Below are positions 1 through 6,242 of a DNA stretch of 6,473 nucleotides, one piece after another. The DNA lies in contig JAFGUL010000206.1 of assembly GCA_016938535.1 (NCBI GenBank), positions 1-6,473 on the forward strand. The letters are read 5' to 3'. Origin of the DNA: Candidatus Delongbacteria bacterium. Its GTDB lineage: Bacteria > Delongbacteria > UBA4055. The position numbers were made by a program, and so were the translations under genes. The notes beneath the pieces are model-generated. The model worked only from the letters and a program-made list of their open reading frames with translations. It made no database searches and had not been told where the DNA came from. How positions within the stretch are numbered: the first letter of the stretch is position 1; each line of letters opens with the position of its first letter.

Positions 1-240
1 CATTGCGATCACATTTATCTTATAGCTTTTTAGCCACTCATTACGGCTGTGTTCCCAAATATTTTCGTGGTAGGCTGTCTGGATGCCCGCGTTATTTATT
101 AAAATATCAATATTTATGCCAAATTCCTTAACCTGACGGACAATAGCTTTAACTTCGGACTCTTCCGACAAGTCACCGTAAACGCAATATGTACGAATTC
201 CATATTTATCTCCGCAAAAGTGTAATTTCAGGAATAAATA
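1..240 (-). pseudogene. Short-chain dehydrogenase/reductase remnant, N-terminal half absent, running off the window
   Basis: The minus strand immediately after the TAA at 241-243 is open for 80 codons to position 1. It encodes a recognisable piece of an SDR oxidoreductase. Seen: Y-G-D-L-S-E-E-S-E-V (codons 21-30), equivalent to the strand-3 Asp-Leu region; then G-I-N-I-D-I-L-I-N-N-A-G-I (41-53), with the SDR hallmark N-N-A-G at 85-96; then a helix ending W-L-K-S-Y-K-I-N-V (69-77), where the family has a conserved Asn. The first roughly 50 residues of a normal SDR, including the T-G-x-x-x-G-I-G cofactor motif, are missing. That space is taken by the intact thiamine-binding-type gene, which is in the same phase. 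There is no in-frame ATG or GTG with a ribosome site before the homology. I read it as a 5'-deleted gene. The stretch is AT-rich in codon choice (ATA, TTA, AAT) compared with murA. The 3' part is outside the window. Confidence 0.7.
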
Positions 241-483
241 TTACTTCTTTCCGCACGAATTAGAAATTTTTAAGGTAAATACCGAGGGGTATTTTTCAAG
301 CATCGGCTCAATTTTTGCGGCAAGCAGCTCCATTACATTATCGTACTCGCCTGTTATCAGCGTGCTCATTGTTCCGACTTCGAAATCAATTCCGCTTTTA
401 TCGATTTCGGCTAAAAATTCCTTTACGGCTGCTGCGTAATTGTCTATTAATGGGTAATAGCTGATCTCTGCTGTGATTATCAT
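241..483 (-). CDS. Thiamine-binding-type protein, MTH1187/YkoF family (PF01910, DUF77, COG0011)
   Basis: The 80-residue protein should form a small ferredoxin-like alpha/beta fold. Family members are about 95-100 residues and oligomerise; YkoF relatives bind thiamine or its hydroxymethylpyrimidine part, but the role of the single-domain members is unsettled. Family features visible: the opening I-T-A-E-I-S-Y-Y-P-L at residues 3-12; the central V-G-T-M-S-T-L-I-T-G-E-Y-D at 36-48, followed by V-M-E-L-L; and the closing strand V-F-T-L-K-I-S-N at 68-75. It is complete from start to stop and slightly short. The ATG at 483 is set by a perfect AGGAGG 9 nt upstream. No thiamine biosynthesis or transport gene and no TPP riboswitch lies in the window, so the thiamine link is from the family only. 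The reading frame beyond its stop continues in phase into the dehydrogenase remnant. Confidence 0.85.
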   Translation of the reverse strand: MIITAEISYYPLIDNYAAAVKEFLAEIDKSGIDFEVGTMSTLITGEYDNVMELLAAKIEPMLEKYPSVFTLKISNSCGKK

Positions 484-486
484 TTT

Positions 487-1134
487 TTATTTCCTCCTGA
501 ACGAAATTCCGGTGAAGGCAGGTTCGTATTCTTCTTTATCTTCAGCTTCGTCGGCGAGGCTGTAGTCAGGCCTCAGATAAATGCCTTTTCTGATCTTTAC
601 GATCTCAAATCCTGAAAATTTTGTTTCAAAATCCTCATCAGTAAAAAATACAGCGTTTTTGAATGTCGGATCATTTTGTTTGTTTTTGCCAAGCAGAGAT
701 TCAGCGTTCAGGCACCCGAGGACAAGACTGCCGCCCTTTTTGAGAACCCGGCGCATCTCGCTTAAGGCTTTTTCAAGATCATCAACGAATTCGAGCATTG
801 TTATAGAAGTAATTAAGCTCATGCTACCGTCTCTGAACGGAAGAGCTTCTGCATCTGCTTTTAAGAAATCGGCCTTCAGATCTCTCTTTTCAGCTATATC
901 GAGCATAGGTTGTGAAATATCTAATGCTGTGACTGAATATCCAAGCTTTTCAAAGTGTTCTGTCCAGTGCCCGGTTCCGCATCCGAGTTCGAGCATTTCC
1001 CTGGAACTTAAGCTGTTCAGAAGTTCATCAATGATCTTTTTCTCAATAGAGTCAACGGTTATTCCGAAGTCGGTCCTATAATAATTATCGTAGGATTCAG
1101 CGATAGTTTTATCTTGAAAGACATTCCTCTGCAT
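487..1134 (-). CDS. Class I SAM-dependent methyltransferase (Methyltransf_11 type), substrate unknown
   Basis: The 215-residue cytosolic methyltransferase has a Rossmann-like core. Seen: SAM-binding motif I, M-L-E-L-G-C-G-T-G-H-W, at residues 47-57; the acidic end of strand 2, T-A-L-D-I-S, at 69-74 (D72 should hold the ribose hydroxyls); D-A-E-A-L-P-F at 94-100; the post-II segment I-T-S-I-T-M-L-E-F at 108-116; and E-M-R-R-V-L-K-K-G-G at 126-135. The C-terminal part (about 158-215) contains F-F-T-D-E-D-F and a final S-F-R-R-K, and resembles the substrate cap of many unassigned small methyltransferases. UbiE/BioC-type enzymes share the core, but nothing here identifies the acceptor. The ATG at 1134 overlaps the murA stop by one base (TAATG). 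The nearest AAGGA is only 3 nt from the start, so expression probably depends on re-initiation after murA. Its final Arg codons form the ribosome binding site of the next gene. Confidence 0.88.
   Translation of the reverse strand: MQRNVFQDKTIAESYDNYYRTDFGITVDSIEKKIIDELLNSLSSREMLELGCGTGHWTEHFEKLGYSVTALDISQPMLDIAEKRDLKADFLKADAEALPFRDGSMSLITSITMLEFVDDLEKALSEMRRVLKKGGSLVLGCLNAESLLGKNKQNDPTFKNAVFFTDEDFETKFSGFEIVKIRKGIYLRPDYSLADEAEDKEEYEPAFTGISFRRK
493..498 (-). promoter_or_regulatory. Perfect Shine-Dalgarno of the thiamine-binding-type gene, inside the methyltransferase coding end
   Basis: AGGAGG stands 9 nt upstream of the ATG at 483. In the methyltransferase frame the same six bases are two consecutive Arg codons (AGG-AGG), just before the last Lys and the TAA stop. 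The downstream initiation signal is thus written in the C-terminus of the upstream protein, and the genes are only 3 bp apart. Confidence 0.85.
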
Positions 1135-2423
1135 TATTCCTTTTTCCGCTTGATATCGGCGCCGAGAGCATTGAGTTTTTCCTCGATCCGCTGATATCCT
1201 CTGTCGATCTGCCGCACATTTCTTATGACTGTCGTTCCTTTAGCGGCAAGAGCAGCTATTAAAAGCGCCATTCCGGCTCTTATGTCGGGCGAAGACAGTT
1301 CCACCGGCTTAAGCTTTACCGGACCCGAAATGACCACTCTATGGGGGTCGCAGAGAACGACCTTTGCGCCCATACGGATCAGCGAGTCAACGAAGAACAG
1401 ACGACCTTCGAACATTTTCTCGTGTATCATGACCGTTCCTTTTGAAAATAGTGCGGATACTACCATTATGCTTGAAAGGTCGGCGGGAAAGCAGGGCCAG
1501 GGCTGATCGGATATTGAAGGTATTTTACCCCCGAAATCATCCACTATGTTCGGCTTCTGTCCGCCCGGTATAAAAATATCTTTCCCTCTGACTTCGTAGG
1601 TTATTCCAAGTTTAGTGAAAGCCGGAAAAATTATTTCCATGTGCTCAGTGTAAGAATCTTTGATCGTAACTCCGCCTCCGGTGACGGCTGCGAGTCCCAT
1701 AAAAGATCCGACCTCGATATGGTCGGGCAGTATTCTGTGTTTTGTGCCGTGAAGTTTTTTCACGCCTTTGATTATAAGCTTGTTCGAGCCTATGCCTTTT
1801 ATATCCGCTCCCATTCCGTCAAGCATATTGCACAGATTCTGAACATGAGGCTCACATGCGGCATTGTATATCGTTGTCGTTCCAGGCGTCAGAACAGCCA
1901 TCATCACGGCATTCTCTGTAGCCATGACCGATGCTTCGTCAAGGAGAATGTCGGTTCCTTTTAATTCCCCGGCACTAAGCAGCCACTGATTTCCTTTTCT
2001 CGTCATTTTTGTGCCGAGCTTGATGAATGCGAGCAGGTGAGAGTCGATCCTTCTTGCGCCGATCTTATCGCCGCCCGTAGAGGGGAGAGGTATCGATCCC
2101 TTTCTTAAGATCATCGGTGCGAGAAACAGTAGGGAAGCTCTTATTTTTGATGAAAGAGATTTATCGAGAGAAGTTGCGGCGATCTTCTTTGCAGTAAAAC
2201 TGTATGTGTTCGGACCTTTTTTGACGACTGTAGTCCCCAGAGACTCCGCGATCTCGATCATTATATTTGTGTCGATAATATCAGGAATGTTCTCTATTAC
2301 AACTTCTTCATCAGTCAGAAGTGTCGCGGCTATTACAGGCAGCGCTTCGTTCTTGTTCCCCGACGGATAGATGTTGCCGGATAATTTTTTGCCTCCGTTG
2401 ACTTCAAAATATTCGCTGTACAT
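1134..2423 (-). CDS. murA: UDP-N-acetylglucosamine 1-carboxyvinyltransferase (MurA), Asp-type active-site loop
   Basis: MurA transfers enolpyruvate from PEP to UDP-GlcNAc, the first committed, cytosolic step of peptidoglycan synthesis. The 429 residues compare with about 420 in the family. Landmarks: S-G-N-K-N-E-A-L-P at 21-29 (K24 and N25, equivalent to E. coli K22 and N23); S-S-K-I-R-A-S at 91-97 (R95); the mobile loop S-T-G-G-D-K-I-G-A-R at 115-124; F-P-A-D at 312-315 (D315, equivalent to the catalytic E. coli D305); F-E-G-R-L-F-F at 338-344; P-D-I-R-A-G at 379-384; and I-D-R-G-Y-Q-R-I-E at 406-414. The oddity is D119, encoded by GAT at 2067-2069, where most MurA enzymes have the Cys that fosfomycin alkylates. 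Asp at this site is known in Mycobacterium, Chlamydia and Borrelia MurA, is active, and gives fosfomycin resistance. It is not AroA: the loop and the C-terminal I-D-R-G-Y are MurA-specific. The stop overlaps the next start as TAATG. Confidence 0.95.
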   Translation of the reverse strand: MYSEYFEVNGGKKLSGNIYPSGNKNEALPVIAATLLTDEEVVIENIPDIIDTNIMIEIAESLGTTVVKKGPNTYSFTAKKIAATSLDKSLSSKIRASLLFLAPMILRKGSIPLPSTGGDKIGARRIDSHLLAFIKLGTKMTRKGNQWLLSAGELKGTDILLDEASVMATENAVMMAVLTPGTTTIYNAACEPHVQNLCNMLDGMGADIKGIGSNKLIIKGVKKLHGTKHRILPDHIEVGSFMGLAAVTGGGVTIKDSYTEHMEIIFPAFTKLGITYEVRGKDIFIPGGQKPNIVDDFGGKIPSISDQPWPCFPADLSSIMVVSALFSKGTVMIHEKMFEGRLFFVDSLIRMGAKVVLCDPHRVVISGPVKLKPVELSSPDIRAGMALLIAALAAKGTTVIRNVRQIDRGYQRIEEKLNALGADIKRKKE

Positions 2424-2429
2424 AAAAAT

Positions 2430-2435
2430 CCTCCT
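2430..2435 (-). promoter_or_regulatory. Perfect Shine-Dalgarno of murA, overlapping the upstream stop codon
   Basis: AGGAGG lies 6 nt before the murA ATG. The TAG stop of the ATPase gene (2434-2436) runs into it as TAGGAGG, so ribosomes terminating on the upstream gene sit on the murA initiation site. This favours translational coupling. Confidence 0.85.
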
Positions 2436-5400
2436 ATATAGTTCTTCTCCTGCTGACCCTTTTCTTCACCGAAGCACTCATTTTCTTTGACGGCGACAGT
2501 TTTTTCTGAGGTTTATTAGATTTCCTTACTATGTCTTTGGAAAGCTTTTTAAAACTTAACAACATATTGTAATCTTCGATCGTTTCTTCCATTTTTCTCA
2601 GCGCTTCGATCATTTCGAGGCATTTATCGTTTTTTCTCTTTCGCATCAGAATATTAAGAAATATTAGACCTGCTTCAAAAACAAGATCTGTTTTCTCCGG
2701 GAAATTATTCTTTTGGAAATCTTTGACCGCAACTTCGATATTCTTATCATCAGCCTTTCCCGATTCTATAGAAAATATTTTGCCGACGAGATTTCTGAAA
2801 GGTGTCTTTTTCAGTTTCTGAATATAATTCTCTGCTTCTCCAAAATCCTCGAAATATGCTCTTGCTAAAGCTGTTTTAAGACTGACAACATAATACTTCT
2901 CCGATCTTTTGTTCTTTATGCTTTTTAAAATCGTTTCAAAAGTCTTAAATGCCATCTCCTTTTCATTGTAGAACTGATATATAGATCCCAGAGTATATTT
3001 TAGAGGGACTATGATCTCGGGGTTCGAAGTATTTGAGATCAGAGACTCGATCATTGATATTGACTGAAGGAATTTATTCTGATAACTGTATATTTTTGCG
3101 AGAATGATATTGATTTCCATTGCATCGTCGGGTGAATTTTCCTTTTTCAGCTGAAGCATATATTTCAAATATTCCTCTGCCTGTTTATAGTCTCTGATCT
3201 TCATAAGTATCGATGTAAGCTTTCCGGCAGTTTTTTCTATCCCGAAAAAGTCAAGCCTGCTGATTTGTGTTTCAAGCAGTTTCTTCAAAAGGTCTGCGGC
3301 ATCGTGATGCTCGTCTCCGGTCTCGAGATAGTGAGCTTTCAGAAAAATAAAATTTCCATCTTCGGTAAATTCAGGTACTTCCGCAGCAACAGAGGCTAAT
3401 TTCCTGAATTCATCCGGTTCTGCAGGTTTTCCGGCAAAAAGTAATGCTGTAAGATTGAGTACGGAAAGTTTAAAGATCACCTGTTCGGAACCTGACTCAA
3501 GGGCGATTTCCAGACCGGTTTTGAAATACTGTTCGAATTTTTTGCTCTTTCCTGATCTTATGTAGAAATCAAGAAGTATCTCGAACAGTTTAAGTGAATA
3601 TTCCTTTTTCTCGATCTTGATGAGATGATCGATCGCTTTTTCCAGTCTCTGAATATGAGATATCGGGTCGTTGATATCAAAAAGCCATTTTGAGCTGATC
3701 ATATTATTGATCCACTCTTCAACCGGGAAAAGATTCTCTTTTAAACAGATCTTGAAAAGCAGTTTATCTGAAATTTCAAATAAATTTTTCAGAGCGTTAA
3801 AATTGAGATTTTTGTGCATAACTGACCTGATCTCCGGAAGCAGGGCGATCAGTTTTTCATAATAACCCGACCTGTAATAGTGAATGAATATCTTGAATCC
3901 GAAATCATCATAACCTTTGGTTTCGAAAAGCTCTGCAAGCAGTTTGTGTATAAGTTGTCTGTTTCGCGGATTGACCGTTTTATATATCTCGTCTGTAACT
4001 GAAGGCTCGGTCACATTATAATAATCTCCGGCATTTTCGATCAGACCCTTTTCTTCAAGTTCTTTTAAGGCTTCAGATTCATCGTGCGGATAATTGAGGA
4101 TATGGAGCAGCCAGTCGAGATCGCTGAAAAAGAATCTGTCCCCGATTATGGAAATGATCTTAAAAAGTGAAGAAGCATTCTCTGAGAGAGAGTTTATTCT
4201 TTCCGAATAAATATCAGAGAGATTATCAGGAATCAGGCTTAGATCAGACATGACAATATCAAGTTTTCCGTTCTTAATGACCAGGTACTCTTTGTCAAGC
4301 ATATATTGAAGGAATTCCAGGATCGTGTATAGATTTCCGGCAGTTGCTTTATGAATAAAATCGGCGGTCTTTGTCGAAAATTTTGTTCTCGGAAATGTCA
4401 GTTTGAGTATTTTTGAAACCTGAACCTTATTCAGATCTGAAATCCTGAGATATTTTACAGGGTAACAGATATTGTTTGAATTATTCTTGTCGTCGGATAC
4501 GAAAACGATCTTATTTTCTGCCGTGTTCTCTTTGATCACATCAAAAAGTATCTCTTCGCAGTTTTTGCTCATCCACTGATGGTTGTCGATAATGACAGTA
4601 AATTTTCTTCGGGTAAGTCTTATAACATCGTTGAGAGCTTTTCTGATATTCTCTCTGTAGCTTCCGTAATCGAATAGAATATCGTTTTCCAGAGTGTTTT
4701 CCGAAAAGATGTTCCTGCAGAAGTATTCAAGATTATTCTTGTTTATTGAGGGAAGATTGGAATTTTCTATTTTCCACATTACTTCTTCGTGAGGAAGAGG
4801 TTCTTTCGATCCCGTAATGAAAAGAAGGTGGTAGATCAGCTCGTGAATAGTCCTGAACTCCCTTGCAGAATGTTTTCTTTCCCATATATGGATTATAAAT
4901 TTGCCGGGATCCTGATCATTAAGTATGTCTTTGATAACGGTAGTTTTTCCGGAACCTTTTTCTCCGTAAATATACAGGATCTGTTCTTTCCCTAATGAAT
5001 TTATGAATTCGCGGATATCATCTGACTCTTCTCTGTCGAAATAAATATTCCTGATCTTTTTCGATCTCGAAAATTCCTCGCCGTCTGTAGTCCAGATATT
5101 CCTCAGACCGGAATCTTTGACTTCATAATTCTCGATCACAGACAGAGCTGTTTTGTCGGATAAGAGGATATTGGGCACCTTTTTTGAGAGTTCGTAGGGA
5201 AGATTCCACCTGAAAGGGTGTCTTCTTGTTACCTCTTCCTTGAGTATTATACCTATTTTGATAAGTATCTCATTCTCGAAATCTTTCATCAGTGACCTAA
5301 GCCTGATCACAAGAGACTCGGCCGATCCGGCGAGCTCGTAAACTGATTTAAAATCATTTTTGCCGCGATTTTTAAAAATTATTGATTTGAAATCATCCTT

Positions 5401-5541
5401 AACGAATTCGGCATCCGATATAGACCCAAGCTCCGCTTTAAAGTAATCCTTAATGTTCTCAAACTGAAAATCAATATCTTTTTTAAAAACATCTTTAAGG
5501 TACTTGTGATTCACAAGAAAAATATAAATTCTGTATTCCAT
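2434..5541 (-). CDS. Large STAND-type P-loop ATPase with degenerate nucleotide-cyclase-like N-terminus and TPR-like C-terminal region
   Basis: The 1035-residue protein has no certain function. Its order matches predicted signalling ATPases built as class III cyclase, then AAA_16/STAND ATPase, then TPR. Residues 1-140 resemble a cyclase fold: F-V-K-D-D-F-K-S-I-I-F (46-56), K-I-G-I-I-L-K-E-E-V (95-104), W-N-L-P-Y-E-L (112-118) and N-I-L-L-S (124-128). Key catalytic residues are absent there. Walker A is G-E-K-G-S-G-K-T at 193-200 (4942-4965). The Walker B strand is T-V-I-I-D-N at 315-320, with Asn where most relatives have a second Asp. Residues 402-412 and 438-475 match the family's G-N-P-L-F-L-E-E-L and L-P-D-x-L regions. 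A winged-helix-like linker covers about 450-540, and amphipathic TPR-like helices about 645-1000. The last 35 residues carry 14 Lys/Arg. No signal peptide, membrane segment or LuxR-type helix-turn-helix is seen, so it is probably cytosolic. A weak GGGAG (5554-5558) precedes the ATG. The stop overlaps the murA Shine-Dalgarno. Confidence 0.8.
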   Translation of the reverse strand: MEYRIYIFLVNHKYLKDVFKKDIDFQFENIKDYFKAELGSISDAEFVKDDFKSIIFKNRGKNDFKSVYELAGSAESLVIRLRSLMKDFENEILIKIGIILKEEVTRRHPFRWNLPYELSKKVPNILLSDKTALSVIENYEVKDSGLRNIWTTDGEEFSRSKKIRNIYFDREESDDIREFINSLGKEQILYIYGEKGSGKTTVIKDILNDQDPGKFIIHIWERKHSAREFRTIHELIYHLLFITGSKEPLPHEEVMWKIENSNLPSINKNNLEYFCRNIFSENTLENDILFDYGSYRENIRKALNDVIRLTRRKFTVIIDNHQWMSKNCEEILFDVIKENTAENKIVFVSDDKNNSNNICYPVKYLRISDLNKVQVSKILKLTFPRTKFSTKTADFIHKATAGNLYTILEFLQYMLDKEYLVIKNGKLDIVMSDLSLIPDNLSDIYSERINSLSENASSLFKIISIIGDRFFFSDLDWLLHILNYPHDESEALKELEEKGLIENAGDYYNVTEPSVTDEIYKTVNPRNRQLIHKLLAELFETKGYDDFGFKIFIHYYRSGYYEKLIALLPEIRSVMHKNLNFNALKNLFEISDKLLFKICLKENLFPVEEWINNMISSKWLFDINDPISHIQRLEKAIDHLIKIEKKEYSLKLFEILLDFYIRSGKSKKFEQYFKTGLEIALESGSEQVIFKLSVLNLTALLFAGKPAEPDEFRKLASVAAEVPEFTEDGNFIFLKAHYLETGDEHHDAADLLKKLLETQISRLDFFGIEKTAGKLTSILMKIRDYKQAEEYLKYMLQLKKENSPDDAMEINIILAKIYSYQNKFLQSISMIESLISNTSNPEIIVPLKYTLGSIYQFYNEKEMAFKTFETILKSIKNKRSEKYYVVSLKTALARAYFEDFGEAENYIQKLKKTPFRNLVGKIFSIESGKADDKNIEVAVKDFQKNNFPEKTDLVFEAGLIFLNILMRKRKNDKCLEMIEALRKMEETIEDYNMLLSFKKLSKDIVRKSNKPQKKLSPSKKMSASVKKRVSRRRTI

Positions 5542-5562
5542 AAATTATTTCCGCTCCCGTTT

Positions 5563-6225
5563 CTATTCAACGCCGTATTTTTTTCTGTATTCTTTCATTT
5601 TACCTATCATGTCTTCCGAGACTGTTTCATTGATCTGAAGGTATTCTATGATATCGAGTATGGTCACAATAGGGTAGAATTCGATACCCACACTTTCTTT
5701 CAGTTCCTGAATTGCGGAAAGTTCGCCTTTTCCTTTTTCCATACGGTCAACCGAGATGACTGCAGCCACGATCTTTGGAGATCCCGACTGCTTTAAGATC
5801 TCTATCGTTTCTCTTATTGCAGTTCCCGCTGTTATCACATCGTCAATAAGTATTATCCTGTCCTCCGAGCTTAGAGGTTTGCCTACGATAAGCCCGACGG
5901 AATCGCCGTGCGTCTTTGCTTCTTTCCTGTTAAAAGAATAATCCTTATTCACACCGAAATTGAAGAACAGGGAAGAGGTGCAGGAAACAGCAAGCGGGAT
6001 ACCTTTGTAGGCCGGGCCGAAGATCACATTATAATCTTCTTTGACCCTGTCGTTTATCGTTTCAGCATAAAATCTCCCTAGCTTGTGTACGGCTTCGCCG
6101 GAATAAAGCATGCCGGTATTTAGAAAATACGGCGACAGTCTGCCTGATTTCAATGTAAATTCCCCGAATTTCAGAGAATTGTTGTCGATCAGGAATTTTA
6201 TGAAGTCTTTTTTGTATTCCTTCAT
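5563..6225 (-). CDS. pyrE: Orotate phosphoribosyltransferase
   Basis: This cytosolic enzyme joins orotate to PRPP to make orotidine 5'-monophosphate, the fifth step of de novo pyrimidine synthesis. The protein has 220 residues, close to the roughly 213 of the E. coli-type enzyme. Visible motifs: F-T-L-K-S-G-R-L-S-P-Y-F at residues 23-34; F-G-P-A-Y-K-G-I-P-L-A at 69-79; the flexible catalytic loop with R100, K101, K104 and H106, matching the Lys/His loop of the family; and the PRPP-binding signature R-I-I-L-I-D-D-V-I-T-A-G-T-A at 123-136, with D128 and D129 both kept. Nothing important is missing, so it should be active. The ATG at 6225 has a GGAG 7 nt upstream. It is followed after 21 bp by the large ATPase gene. 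No attenuator-like hairpin is visible in the short leader, and no other pyr genes lie in the window. Confidence 0.96.
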   Translation of the reverse strand: MKEYKKDFIKFLIDNNSLKFGEFTLKSGRLSPYFLNTGMLYSGEAVHKLGRFYAETINDRVKEDYNVIFGPAYKGIPLAVSCTSSLFFNFGVNKDYSFNRKEAKTHGDSVGLIVGKPLSSEDRIILIDDVITAGTAIRETIEILKQSGSPKIVAAVISVDRMEKGKGELSAIQELKESVGIEFYPIVTILDIIEYLQINETVSEDMIGKMKEYRKKYGVE

Positions 6226-6232
6226 TTTTTCA

Positions 6233-6236
6233 CTCC
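6233..6236 (-). promoter_or_regulatory. Shine-Dalgarno site of pyrE
   Basis: A GGAG on the minus strand sits 7 nt upstream of the pyrE ATG, inside the 17-bp gap after the rnz stop. It supports the chosen start at 6225. Confidence 0.7.
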
Positions 6237-6242
6237 AAAAGT

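Noticed and set aside
114..203. A 29-residue ATG frame on the minus strand with GGAG about 6 nt upstream.
   Set aside because: It is out of phase with the SDR homology covering the same bases and encodes nothing recognisable; most likely chance.
200..243. Possible transcription terminator after the thiamine-binding-type gene.
   Set aside because: I found no GC-rich inverted repeat followed by a T run on the minus strand; the region is plain AT-rich sequence with SDR coding character.
581..1081. A 166-codon plus-strand open frame opposite the methyltransferase.
   Set aside because: The minus-strand frame carries clear SAM-binding motifs; the plus-strand product is Ser/Phe-rich without domains and has no ribosome site, as expected of an antisense shadow.
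1134..2423. EPSP synthase (AroA), a homologue of MurA.
   Set aside because: The S-G-N-K-N, G-G-D-K-I-G-A-R and I-D-R-G-Y-x-R-I-E segments are those of MurA, and AroA shikimate-site motifs are absent.
2434..5541. MalT/LuxR-type transcription activator.
   Set aside because: The ATPase and helical repeats fit the broad class, but there is no C-terminal helix-turn-helix; the protein ends in a basic tail.
2434..5541. Avs-like STAND anti-phage defence protein.
   Set aside because: No nuclease, protease, TIR or membrane effector domain is visible, and the neighbours are housekeeping genes, not defence or mobile genes.
5506..5796. A plus-strand open frame crossing the ATPase-pyrE junction.
   Set aside because: It lies antisense to two well-supported genes, its product is Phe/His-rich with no motif, and no convincing ribosome site precedes it.
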